This document shows, in pieces, positions 10,685 through 21,260 of a DNA stretch of 64,000 nt; the first letter of the stretch is position 1, and each line of letters opens with the position of its first letter. Source of the DNA: Maniola hyperantus (taxonomy: Eukaryota > Arthropoda > Insecta > Lepidoptera > Nymphalidae); contig NC_048543.1 in assembly GCF_902806685.2 (NCBI RefSeq), forward strand, positions 8,094,106-8,158,105, read 5' to 3'. The notes beneath the pieces are model-generated. The model did not search any database. It saw only the letters and a program-made list of their open reading frames with translations, and was not told the DNA's origin. The translations under genes were made by a program, and so were the position numbers.

Positions 10685-10935
10685 AAACTAGCTTATTCTC
10701 GCGACTTCGTCCACGTGGACTACAAAAATTTCAAACCCCTACTTTACCACCTTAGGGGTTGAATTTTCAAAAATCATTTCTTAACGAATGTCTACTTCAT
10801 AATTATAGCTATCTATCTGCATGCCAAATTTCAGCTCGATCCGTCCAGAGTTTGAGCTGTGCCTTGATAGATCAACTGATCCGCGTGAGTCAGTCAGACA
10901 GCTTTTCCTTTTTTATATATATAGATTCATACTTA
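10685..10935 (+). repeat. Lepidopteran 'gcgacttcgtccgcgtgg' repeat, type A
   Basis: It starts CTAGCTTATTCTCGCGACTT, continues through the CGTCCACGTGGACTAC and GATCCGTCCAGAGTTTGAGC blocks, and ends with GTCAGTCAG and a TATATATATAGAT tail. Several copies in this window share the same order of blocks. Confidence 0.75.
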
Positions 10936-11635
10936 CGTATGTAGTACTATACAAATTGTGTAGGTACATCATAATTTTCGAGGCAGGTAAATCAAATAAT
11001 CATACAGACCAAACAAACGAACGTGCTAACTCAAACGGTGCCTTATCCTGACACATTGACATAGCAGATAATAATTTACTATCGGTAAACTATGCCTGTT
11101 AAACTACAAAATATTAATTATAACTATAATTATAAACTATTCAATCAAGTACGCACAGGCAATTAAATGTATTTAATACGTTCCCGCCTTAATCTTGAAA
11201 TTGCGTAAAGAATGTCAATTTATTTGTTGATTTTAAAAAGGTAGGTACAGGTTTTACTTCGCGGAATAAAAGGTGTGCACTTGTTTTGCAAGAAGTAAAA
11301 CTTTTTACTAAGTAGGTATAATTTTATATAACGTCAGGTAACTTTTTTCATAATAAGTATATTATTTTTAAGTGTACTAAGATATTATTTTTAGGTCCAA
11401 TCTTACATTTTCATGTCAAAAGTGCACAAATAAGAATCTTTAACTTGCTCTATTTTTGAATACCGTAAAATCAACGTAATACTTAGTAATTTCTACCTCC
11501 TTGGAATTTTTTAATTCAACCATTTGTAATATAATCTACATATGTTTTCATTTAGGTTACCTGTCCACAACACATGGTGCGAAGGTAGGTAGAGAAAGTG
11601 ATGCTGAGCAAAGTTGCGGACTGTATCTGTCTATA

Positions 11636-11905
11636 CTGTAGAGGTGCAACCTCTACCGTTACTTGGCTGGCAGCTATTAAGAAAACTTCGCAGCTGCCAC
11701 ACAACAATATTCAAATTTGGAACGCAGTAGAGAATCCTCCTGGTCACGCACGTTACGAGATTCCACATTCCCTATCATCCGCTCGTCACGTCAACATCTT
11801 CTAGCATTGTATTATATAAAGCTCGCGAGCCCGTCTATATTGTACATAACATATCCATTGTAAAGTATAAAATAAACATCACTATATGTAGCTGGTTCTT
11901 CATTA
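11636..11905 (+). repeat. Possible solo LTR (weak)
   Basis: The segment can be read from TGTAGAGG to CATTACA. It has a TATA-like TATTATATAAAGC at about 11810 and AATAAA about 60 bp further on, an LTR-like order. No matching partner copy or target duplication was found, so this remains a suggestion. Confidence 0.2.
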
Positions 11906-11919
11906 CATCAACCCTTCAG

Positions 11920-12065
11920 CTACAATACTGCTGAGTTTGTTGTGGGCTCTTCTCAGACCTGGGCGCGTTTGGAACCCTCGTAGCTTTAGTTTTAAGTTTG
12001 CGTTATAATTATCACCACTATATCTTACAAATCTAACACCATACCAGACCATCAATAAGCGTAAA
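11920..12065 (+). repeat. Non-LTR retrotransposon 3' UTR fragment
   Basis: Contains GTTGTGGGCTCTTCTCAGAC and TGGGCGCGTTTGGAACCCTC, then a CACCACTATATCTTACAAATC block. The last block reappears inside the tandem duplication at about 32500 and 34180. I associate these phrases with a common lepidopteran LINE tail. Confidence 0.4.
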
Positions 12066-12319
12066 TAGGCTAGTTGACACTTTTTTTAAGTAGGTCTTAA
12101 ATGGTTAATATTTGTCCTATTAGATCAAAAAAATTAACACTATATTTTTTGCGCCCTAAAAACAGTAAAACTTTAATTTTAAAATATATTTTTCTTAGAC
12201 AGGTGAAAACACTGTCGGCCATGTTTGGCCGATAGATTATCTGTGCTCTGACGTCATGCATTTGTAAACAACAGTATAACCTCCCAAAGTTTAATAAACA
12301 TGACTTCTATACTAGTTTA

Positions 12320-12520
12320 CATGAAAAATATAGTAATTATCGTTATTGTATCATCCGAGAATGTAAAAACGCATCGATAAAGACCACATGAAAGTTGTGG
12401 ATTAGAGTGCCCAGTGAAATAAATATACGTAACACGCGAAGACTTGCTTAAAGGGATCCTATATCACTAACGACTGCAACCCAAATTTATTTTTGCAAAG
12501 ATCACTTTGTTGTAAGTTTT
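12320..12520 (+). pseudogene. THAP zinc-finger domain, inactivated
   Basis: A plus-strand frame from about 12320 encodes the C2CH signature of a THAP DNA-binding domain: Cys at 12347 and 12362 (C-x4-C), then 43 codons, then Cys at 12494 and His at 12503 (C-x2-H). An internal LWIRVP segment supplies the conserved Trp and Pro, and the end reads YFCKDHF. Two in-frame stops (about 12389 and 12449) interrupt it, so no protein can be made. THAP domains are the DNA-binding module of P-element transposases and their domesticated relatives. The inverted repeats nearby argue for a transposon relic, not a host gene. Confidence 0.65.
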
Positions 12521-12596
12521 ACTTAATAACTTATTCAATTTATAAAGAGAAAACGATATTTTTTTACGTTTACTATGAGTTTTTAGAAATATATAA

Positions 12597-12835
12597 AAAC
12601 TAGCTTATGCTCGTGACTTCGCCCGCGTGGACTTCATAAATTTCAAACCCCCATTTAACCCACTCAGGGGTGGAATTTCAAAAAATTCTTTCCTAGTGGA
12701 TACCTTCTCTTTACCTACAAAGAACACACCCACTAAATTTCATGTATCTAGGACCAGCTGTTTAGATGTTTAGGCTGTGCGTTGATATATAAGTTAGTCA
12801 GGACTTGAAATTTTATATATAATATGGATACTACG
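12597..12835 (+). repeat. Lepidopteran type A repeat, nested in the THAP relic
   Basis: It begins AACTAGCTTATGCTCGTGAC, has GCCCGCGTGGACTTC, and closes with TTAGTCAGGACTTG and TATATATAATATGG. It shares block order with the copies at 10685 and 51640. Confidence 0.7.
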
Positions 12836-12925
12836 TTAGTCAATAGGGATGACATTTCTTTGTTTATATATTTAATGACGTCACATCATGGCTGACAGCG
12901 TTTTCTGAGTTTCAAATAAAAATAA

Positions 12926-13560
12926 AAACTGTATTTTTTAAAATTGGATTTATATATCCATCCTGCGTTTTTAATAATTGTTATTGATATATTTCGTTGT
13001 CTTAAGCAAAATACTATAATAAATAATCATTTATTGGACGAAATTAGATATGAGTCAAGTAGCCTAATACTTTGACTTTGACTTTGACTATAGGTAGACG
13101 CTGACCTAGGTAGCGGAGCGGGAGTTTTATGCAATTCTATTAATTAATATTTGCACAGCATCGCTCCGCTCCTCTCTACTCCGCACCAGTGGACAGACAG
13201 CCTTATTGTAACAATTATTATAGCGGATATTTGAATTAATATAAAAATTGAATAAATTTACACCATGAAAAAAAACTTCGGCGAAGAAAAAGCCCTCACC
13301 TTTAAACATTGAAATAGCTACGCAAAAATAAAAGACCGGCAGAAATAGAGCAGGCCGTTACATTTATATAGATCAATGACTTCGCGAACACATAACAGTG
13401 CCACCTAATAATATCCGTGATTCAAACAGGAATATTTCGCGACTCGTAGTCGGATTTTATGAAAGAGCATTGAAAGAAATATATTATTACCTACCAACAT
13501 TTTATTAGGCGACACAAATTCGTTTGAAATTACAGGCATGGACATATAATATTCTTTTCT
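12926..13560. other. Non-coding sequence, no gene seen
   Basis: AT-rich, with short TTTGACTTTGAC repeats near 13070. No supported feature. Confidence 0.4.
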
Positions 13561-13565
13561 TAAAT

Positions 13566-13890
13566 TAATAGCGAGCAAGCGAGTAGTCGGGTCATCTGAT
13601 GTTAAGTGATTACCATCGCCAATAAATATCTGTAGTTCGAGAGGAGCTCTAATGGAATTTGATTGGTGACGCTAGTTTCATATTTTTCCAGTGCGTGACA
13701 GAAATAACCTGACATAACGGGAAGTGGGAGAGTACCAGACATCCAGGTGTACGACCCTGGGAAGCTGGAAGCTTGTTGTTGTACAAGCAGCCATGCTAAA
13801 AAGAGAGGCATGTGAAGTAGGAAGACGGCTTCCTCCGGGACGAGCGCAATAGGCGCGGCGTCACGCAAGGGAGGCACCGATGCTTTCATA
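13566..13890 (+). repeat. Interspersed repeat 'gcgagcaagcgag...catctgatgttaag'
   Basis: The GTCATCTGATGTTAAGTGAT block and the following CAGTGCGTGACAGAAATAAC and TGTACAAGCAGCC blocks are typical of a dispersed lepidopteran repeat. The reverse complement of its first part occurs at 43450-43560. The minus-strand open frame through it is fortuitous. Confidence 0.5.
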
Positions 13891-13899
13891 ATATTATGA

Positions 13900-15080
13900 C
13901 TTTATGAGATTTTGGAGCTTCCCAACATGCGCTGAAGGTGGCTACCCAAGAAACCTGGTATCTGATGAAATTATCCCCTCGTTATAAAAAAAAAGTGTTA
14001 AGGAAACAACTTGGATAGTGAAGGTGGCATACTTCGACTAAGGTATTGCATGTTGGTCTAAGTTTTCTTTTGAAGCTAGACAGTAGACTTGTGGTAAGAA
14101 CTGCTTAATAGTTATTAACAGCTATATCAGTAACACTACTAGACATTAGAAAACAATGGAGCCTTAAAGAATTGCACGAATGTAGCGTGCCCAAGCGTGC
14201 CGATACGGTGTGTGACGATGAAACAATTGCACACTATAAAGACCATTAATAAATATGAAACTTATGGTCTTTATAATAAGATTTAGATGTAAAAACCTTT
14301 GTAAGAATAGTAATAGACAGTGTGCGCACCGTTATTAATAAAAAACTTAACGTTTCATACCGTAGTCTACGCACAACGGTAACTTATGAATATTTATCCG
14401 TTTTCTACATAACACATCACATTTTTTTTAAATCCTTTTACATAAACGTTGTTTGTATGCGTGTTGCACACTATTTAATGTTATATTGAAAGTGAAGTAA
14501 TAATAATTATTACACTATTTATTCTTGTAGTAATTAGTGTTTAATGCTAGTTTATATTTTAGTTTGTAGAAACGGTGTTCATGTTATCTGCTATTTAACT
14601 AGTTTTCAAAAGCATTAAAGAAAAATTTTAACGTAGGTACTTATTGTAAAAAAACGTGCTAATAGTACAAAATTTAAAGTCATTCAATATTGTAATACCG
14701 TGCCTACATTAAATTAATCAAAATTAAAAGCAATAGAACATCAATTATATTATATATCCTGCCCAATCGCGTCGATCTAGAGTTTTTTTTGTGAAACATG
14801 CTGGTAGGTATAACTTTAAAGATTAATGATGCATTTTTGAAATTGCGATTAGCAGAACTGTTAGTTTTAATTTTTATCTGTCTATAATGCTTTCTAACGA
14901 TCCACTGTGATTGCTTTACCCCATAAAATAAGGAATGCTGCCCACACATGCAATCGTGGTTTCGATGCGAGACGAAACATTCAGCTAAAAACTAATTAAG
15001 ACAAATTTTAGAGAGTCAAAAAGCACAGTAGGGAAAGGACCTATTTTCCTACGAGGATTTTTTTTTACTTTTTCATTATC
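13900..15080. other. Non-coding sequence, no gene seen
   Basis: AT-rich sequence without recognised exons or repeats beyond microsatellite words. Confidence 0.4.
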
Positions 15081-15089
15081 TTTAGGTAT

Positions 15090-15200
15090 GTATAAAAGGA
15101 AAAGCTGACTGACTGACTGATCGATCCATCAACACACGCAACGATGTTGGGATCCCAAGGAGCTGAAATGGTGGAACAATTGTCATAAACATCGTCGTAG
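15090..15200 (-). repeat. Type A repeat fragment, antisense
   Basis: TATAAAAGGAAAAGCTGACT with repeated GACTGACT, then GATCCATCAACACACG and a diverged body. This is the reverse complement of the type A tail. Confidence 0.5.
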
Positions 15201-15959
15201 TCGAATTTACGACGTCAAAATAAGAGTCGCAAAAATATATTACAGTTTATTAAAATAAAACCTGTCTAGCTGAGCTGATTAAGTATAACTAGGAACATAG
15301 ACCAGAGTCTGGTTATTGTAATAATTCGTGTTCCAAGCATAAATTAATAAAATTATATCATGTGAATTAACAATCTGTAACCAAGCAATACTTTCACATG
15401 CCTGACCTAATGCGACATAATAACAAGAGCATGTTGGATTGGAACGTTCATTAGAGGATACCGTAGCAAATTATAAAATTCTTTACACAAAAGTAATGAA
15501 AGAGTTACTGGAAATTGATCAGTCATAATCAGTAACCTTTTAAGAAGGGTATTACTTACTAGGGGTCTACGGAATAGGATATATCGGAATACGATGCTAT
15601 AATTTGAAATAAGTTTTTCTCAATTAATAACCTTAGGTCTTGGTCGATTCCCTTTTTAAGTTACGAACCCTTCCAACTCACGTTTCAAGATTTAATTAGG
15701 ACTGCCTTCAATGTTTCCCCAGATTTGTCCTTGTGTGTGGACTATGGGGGCGTCCGGGAAGCGTCCGGATGGGATTTTGCATACCTACTGGTCCAAGTAT
15801 TAAATTTTCCGGACATATCCGAGTGTCTTTACGCTCGGATATTCTAAAGCTCGGAATATTCGGGGTTTTCGATTTGTTTGTCCTAATTTATTGATTTTAC
15901 ATACGTTGCAGGAATAAGTACGGTGGAAGTTTAAACTGTCCTAATACTAAGGATCGACA

Positions 15960-16395
15960 GCATTAGGAGAAACCGGTTACTCGAGTATATTTTTCTACAC
16001 TTTGCACGGTAAATAAAAAACCACTATGCGTAACAACAAATTAAAATCTATTTTAGAATGTACAAATAAAACCGTTTCATATGGTACCCCACTTGGTATA
16101 GTTCATCGATGTATTATAAGTTATCTTACTTTGAAAATTGAAAATACTAATTATTTTTTCATGAACACATTTTAATTTTTTTGTGATGTAGTCACAAATT
16201 CACGGTTTTCGGAGTTATTTCTTTACTTGTGCTATAAGACCTACCTACCAGCCAAATTTCATGATTCTAGTTTAACGGGAAGTACCTACTCTATAGGTTT
16301 TCTTGACAGACACGACAGTCGGACACACGAGACAGACAACGAAGTGATCCTTTAAGGGTTCCTTTTTTCCTTTTGAGCTACAGAACCCTAAAAAT
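15960..16395 (+). repeat. 'accggccaagtgcgag' family repeat, diverged copy
   Basis: Recognisable blocks are CACTTTGCACGGTAAATAAA, GTACCCCACTTGGTATAGT, CACGGTTTTCGGAGTTATT, CTTGACAGACACGACAG, and ACAACGAAGTGATCC followed by GGGTTCC. The 5' boundary is uncertain. The minus-strand frames here are shadows. Confidence 0.55.
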
Positions 16396-16865
16396 GACAT
16401 AAAGATAAAGTCAGTAAACTGGCAGTTGCGGTGATAAAATCCGCGAAACATAAAACACACAGAACACAGACTGTATAAAAAGGGAGCAAACATGACAGTT
16501 TCCGATACAAAAACCACTTCCTCGCGGGTTTGCTTCTCAGAACGAATGAAATGTACGTAAATAGTCCACCCCGGGGTGGACGGAACCGCGCGTCGGCGCC
16601 GACACACTGAGACGAACCAATGATTGATTGAAGTGACATTGAAAAAGTAACAGCCAACTCTCGTGTGTGCATCCGTCTAGATGCATCTGTACTTGAATCA
16701 ACAATTGATTAAAAAAAACGTTCACTGTCCATCACAATTAAGTACCTACTCAATATGATAATGATTATATTATGTGATGATAGAACAATAGGTATTACTG
16801 CAAGCATTAATAAAGATTTTTATTTGTTGCATCAAGACAAATTACTAATATACAGTTTCATAGTA

Positions 16866-17115
16866 AAAACCGGCCAAGTGCGAGTCTGACACTGAGAGTT
16901 CCTTACTCGGGTATTTGTTTCGACATTTTGCACGATATTCACGGTTTTCGGATTTTTCCTCTTACATGTGCTATAAGACTTACCTACCTGCCAAATTTCA
17001 TGAGTCTAGGTCAACGGCAAGTACCCTATAGGTACACACACGACAGACAGACAGACAACGAAGTGATCCTATAAGAGTTCCTTTTTTCCTTATGAGGTAC
17101 GGAACACTAAAAAAT
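16866..17115 (+). repeat. 'accggccaagtgcgag' family repeat
   Basis: It starts AACCGGCCAAGTGCGAGTCT and runs through GGGTATTTGTTTCGACATTT, CACGGTTTTCGGATTTTTCC and GACAGACAGACAGACAACGA, ending near GAGGTACGGAACACTAAAAA. Other copies are at 15960, 26180-26850 and 63770. Confidence 0.75.
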
Positions 17116-20100
17116 ATTTTTTCCATTTTCACTCTATCATAATTTAATTTATAGACCCACAAAATCGTTCCAAAAGCCTGCCAGTACCAGTAATGCACTT
17201 TATGATTTAAAGTGATTTCATAAATATGTCCAAATTCCAAATATCTTAAAACAGACAGACTTATTTGATTTCTGAAAACTAGGTAGGTACCTACCCAGTT
17301 AATTTATAAAAGAATAGCCCACTCAATCATGCAAACAGATATATAGTAGGTAGGTAAGTACATAAACTAAACGTAGGCTAATAAAAAGCTAAACAAATAA
17401 AACTGCTTTATAGCGCCTATTACTCATTTAATAAAACGCCTAATGGGAGCATTTTATATCTCCAAACGGTAGTTGAAGAAATAAACGATTCTAAAGTCGA
17501 ACATAATCTATTCCTGACCAATTTGTCATAGCATAGCAAGAGCACCGAGCACGAAGTCGTTGTAACCATTACATTCCTCACTTGTTTAGGTAATAATATT
17601 AATTGAATTTATTTGTAAGGTGTTTCGTCTCTATCGCAGTGTTCGGTTACTATTATCTTGAATGTTAAATCGAAATCTAAAGTTTCTCACTCCTTGTTTC
17701 TATTTAAAACTCTGAAATCTTTCTGTGTATTTAATATTTATATTTAACGAAAACCACTATACTATACCCATTTCCGGAGAACGACTGCATAGGTAGACGT
17801 AGTTACACGTAAATCATATTTATGAAAATTGGAAACACACTCGTTTAAGATTAAATTTCTTGTTTACCTACCAAATGTATTATAATCCTATAAAAAAAGA
17901 AGTAACAGCCCGTGCTAATAATAATACTACTTAGATTCGACAGGCGTTTAATATTTTTATAAGTTTGTCTAGTTAGATAGGCACACAATTTAATAGCTGT
18001 ACAATTAACCGGCGTAATTGCAATCAACCTCAAGAAAAAAATATTTAACTAAGTAAATACTACCTCCTTACATATTTCTACTCGTCTATAAAATTAAGGA
18101 AGTTGTAATAGATACAGTCATCCTCTCGTAAAACGAATGTCACATGCTGTACCTACTACCTACCTAATAGACCGTGTCACGACAAAAACTATGTGACACA
18201 GTTTGTGTAACACTTCTGTTTTAATGTTATGATATTATGTAACTCCGAAACCAATCGTGCACCTCAATTCCATCCGTATGCTATCCGTATAATCTTCCGG
18301 TCTGATTTCCATAAATTAATATAATATTTATAAATCATCACGCAATTAAAATCGGATACTTTCTACTTTTTATAAACAGAGAACTAAATAATATGTAAAT
18401 TACTTTATGTCACTTTCAATAATAAAATTCCGAAGCTTAAAATCTAGTTTCATGCATTTTATCCATATTTCTTAATTAAGTGCAGTATTTATATCGAGTA
18501 TCTACACGTTGTTTATGTAACTAAAGTAGATAGCCTAATAAAGCACCTACCTACCTAACCTAGTTTTGTTACAGTTACAAGCTAAATCAAATTTTGTCAA
18601 ATCAACTTTTGCCAACCAGCGATCGCTAAGAAAAGTTTAATCAGCAACAAAAAAAATTAATTAGACAATAAGTATATAGCTACACGTTTAGGGTTCTAGG
18701 TTTTCATTTAAATAAAGCAAGTACCTACTACTACGCCCCTTTATAGCATCAAAACTTGTCGTTATACCTCCGCTATATCTACTATTAGTAACATCATGTT
18801 TAGTTTCAGAATCATCCTTTACCCTTCATGGTACCTCTTTTATATCTTTAAGATTTATTTACGAGTCAATCAAAGGAGAAGCGCTCATCCTGTAACGTAG
18901 GACTCATGCTTCTTGTGCAAAAATATCCTTATCTGAGAGTTATACACATCGTATAATACTCCACTAATGGGTTTTCGCCACTTGAAAACTAGCCAGAAAA
19001 GATAAAATTGCGCATCTGGTTACTCATGAGCATTCAACTTGATATATTGCTACTCTTTAATGCTTTTAGTGCCAAAAATGAGCTACGGTATGATATCAAT
19101 AATTATTGTTATGATCCTCGTTTTGTATGGACACCATTCGCAAAAATTAGCAGTAAGTGGGGACTGCCGACAGAAGGGAAAACTTAAAACATTGAATCAA
19201 CATTGCTTGTTTTGGATTTTCAAATTAATTGTAAGTAGTATCAAACATTATCATAATTTGTAAACTAAAACCATTGACATTTAGCTTTTAGAGTATATCT
19301 ATCGGCACTCCGAGTACTATGCACAGCATGTCGGTGATGCAACCTTGAAGATTTTACCCATCCCGAAATCCCGAAAAATGAAAAAAGCTACCAATTTCTT
19401 CATAAGAATTATTATTAATTAAGCATTATAAAATTAATACAACTCTTCTAAAGTAAATATAGATTAGGGTTGGATATTACATTTGAATACAAAATGCGTA
19501 ACATTGTATAAAAAAAATTAATATCAGCATACTATAACTTGCATAATACAACCCAAAATGATAATTTGCCCAACACATTTTATAGCGTTTCCATCAATCG
19601 TTTTAGAAGCACACGAGTAGATTGCATAAGCGGTCGTAAACTATGTGTCTTCAGGCTTGAAATCTAGGTGTTGTTGACCTCTTACCTAACTCAGCCACAC
19701 CTTACAGGTCTGTTGTAATTCCTACTGACATTTACTGTCTTAGTTATATGTACTTGCCTACATTCAGTTCCTGTCCTAAAGCATGATTAAGAAGCATATC
19801 TAGGTACGTAATGCGTCAAGTGTTAAAAGATGCTAACAAGCACATAGTTTACTTGAAAGTACTATTAAATAAATAATTTGGGATGGGATTTTTAAATTTC
19901 CATCCGTTTAATAATTGATTTTGACGTTTGGTATAGAGTACCTTGTATCCCGGCGACGAATATTTTCATCCTGGAAAATCGTAAAGTTTTTAAAAACTTA
20001 CATCTCAAGCAAGATTTGCCTAAGTAGTTGATTAATTTATTTCAATTTCTACGAAGAGATAATATTAATATAAGATAGATATACGTTTCCAAAATATTTC

Positions 20101-20500
20101 CACAAAATAAATAACCTGGATATAAGAATTAAACTAAATGAAAAAAAGTCTAAATTATTTCGGTAAGCTTTTGAAGACGGAAAAGGATCGAAAGGCGAGA
20201 CACGAAAAAATGCATTAATTGGTGAAGCAAACGAAACAGGAAGAGCCGGAACTAAACATTTACTACTCTACGATATAATTTTGCTACTGGGTATTAGTCT
20301 CTCAATAGATGGAGTAAGAATCAAATTAGCTTAAAACTGGCAAAGTAATACAAGTTAATAAGTTCAGAGTGAAGTCGAAGCGTTAATGGCTACACTTTTG
20401 AATTTGGTTACACTTTTTATGTAAATTTTTGCAGTTAAATATAGACTAATACCTATTTATTATATCATTGGACTAGGTGTATTATGATTCTTTCAGTTGG
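17116..20500. other. Non-coding sequence, no gene seen
   Basis: A long AT-rich stretch. No supported exon, RNA gene or named transposon was found on either strand. Confidence 0.4.
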
Positions 20501-20504
20501 AAAG

Positions 20505-20775
20505 CCCGATCAGTTACTCAACGAGTTCCGAAGCTGAAGTGGCAATGGGCAGGGCACATAGTTTGTAAAACCGATAGACGTTGGGGTCTCAAGGTGCTGG
20601 AATGGCGACCTCGCACCGGAAGACGCAGCGTTGGAAGAACCCCCCACTAGGTGGACGGACGACATCACAGGAGTCGCAGGGAGCCGCTGGATTCAGGCGG
20701 CGCAAGACCGTGGCGTGTGGAAATTCCTACAAGAGATCTATCTATGTCCCTATCGGTTGATGATGATGAAGATCA
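20505..20775 (+). mobile_element. LINE 3'-terminal coding fragment, frameshifted
   Basis: The plus strand encodes KLKWQWAGHIVCKTDRRWG and then VLEWRPRTGRRSVGR, the typical C-terminal end of a reverse transcriptase ORF of lepidopteran non-LTR elements. After an extra A near 20639 the frame shifts, and the continuation PTRWTDDITGVAGSRWIQAA is read in another frame. A GATGATGATGAAG tail follows. Without the rest of the ORF it is dead. Confidence 0.7.
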
Positions 20776-20964
20776 TTTATTTAATTTAATACGGGTAAAG
20801 TGTATCGGTTTTAAAGCAGTATTATCAGAGTGGTAAATACCGTTAAAAATGTAGTAGGTACAATTCCACTTTCAAGAAGTCAATCAATGCAGAGATAAGT
20901 ATAACTAATCCCTGAATGTTATTGTAAATTCATTTCATGTTACTAAAGTATGAGCAACATAATG

Positions 20965-21260
20965 AATCCACAGCGGCTCCTTGCGACTCGTTTGATGTCA
21001 TCTGTCCCTCTAATGGAGGGTCTTCCGTCTTACAACGCTTCGCTTTCCGGTGCGAAGTTGCCATTCATTATGGTTAAGCACCTTGGGACTCTATCGATTT
21101 TTCAAACTATCTGCCCTTCCCATTGCCACTTCAGCTTCGCAATCCGCTGAGCTGTGTCAGATACTCTAATTCTCTCACGGATCTCCTCATTTCTGATTTA
21201 ATCATGTAGAGAAACTTTAAGCATAGCTCTCTCCATCGCCCGCTAAATGACGCTGAGGGT
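20965..21260 (-). mobile_element. Related LINE 3' fragment, antisense and more diverged
   Basis: The reverse complement contains GCGAAGCTGAAGTGGCAATG and GACAGATGACATCAAACGAG, matching the KLKWQW and TDD blocks of the fragment at 20505. The two fragments therefore face each other about 190 bp apart. Confidence 0.6.

Larger units (their letters stand above)
12190..12925 (+). mobile_element. Decayed THAP-type DNA transposon with nested repeat
   Basis: Terminal inverted sequences are visible: GAAAACACTGTCGGCCATG at about 12205 and CATGGCTGACAGCGTTTTC at about 12887, which are reverse complements with two mismatches. Each is followed inward by TGACGTCA (about 12249 and 12875). Between them lies a THAP-domain remnant (12347-12505) and a younger type A repeat (12597-12835). 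Outer boundaries are approximate. The layout fits a P-element-like or THAP-carrying transposon that lost most of its transposase. Confidence 0.55.

Noticed and set aside
13602..13889. 95-codon minus-strand frame as a gene
   Set aside because: It coincides with a dispersed repeat whose reverse copy is at 43450.
16272..16725. Overlapping minus-strand frames of 60-110 codons
   Set aside because: They cover the 'accggccaagtgcgag' repeat and its flank; no splice or domain support.
19039..19263. 74-codon plus-strand frame with a faint transposase-like look
   Set aside because: On inspection no conserved catalytic motif or inverted ends were found.
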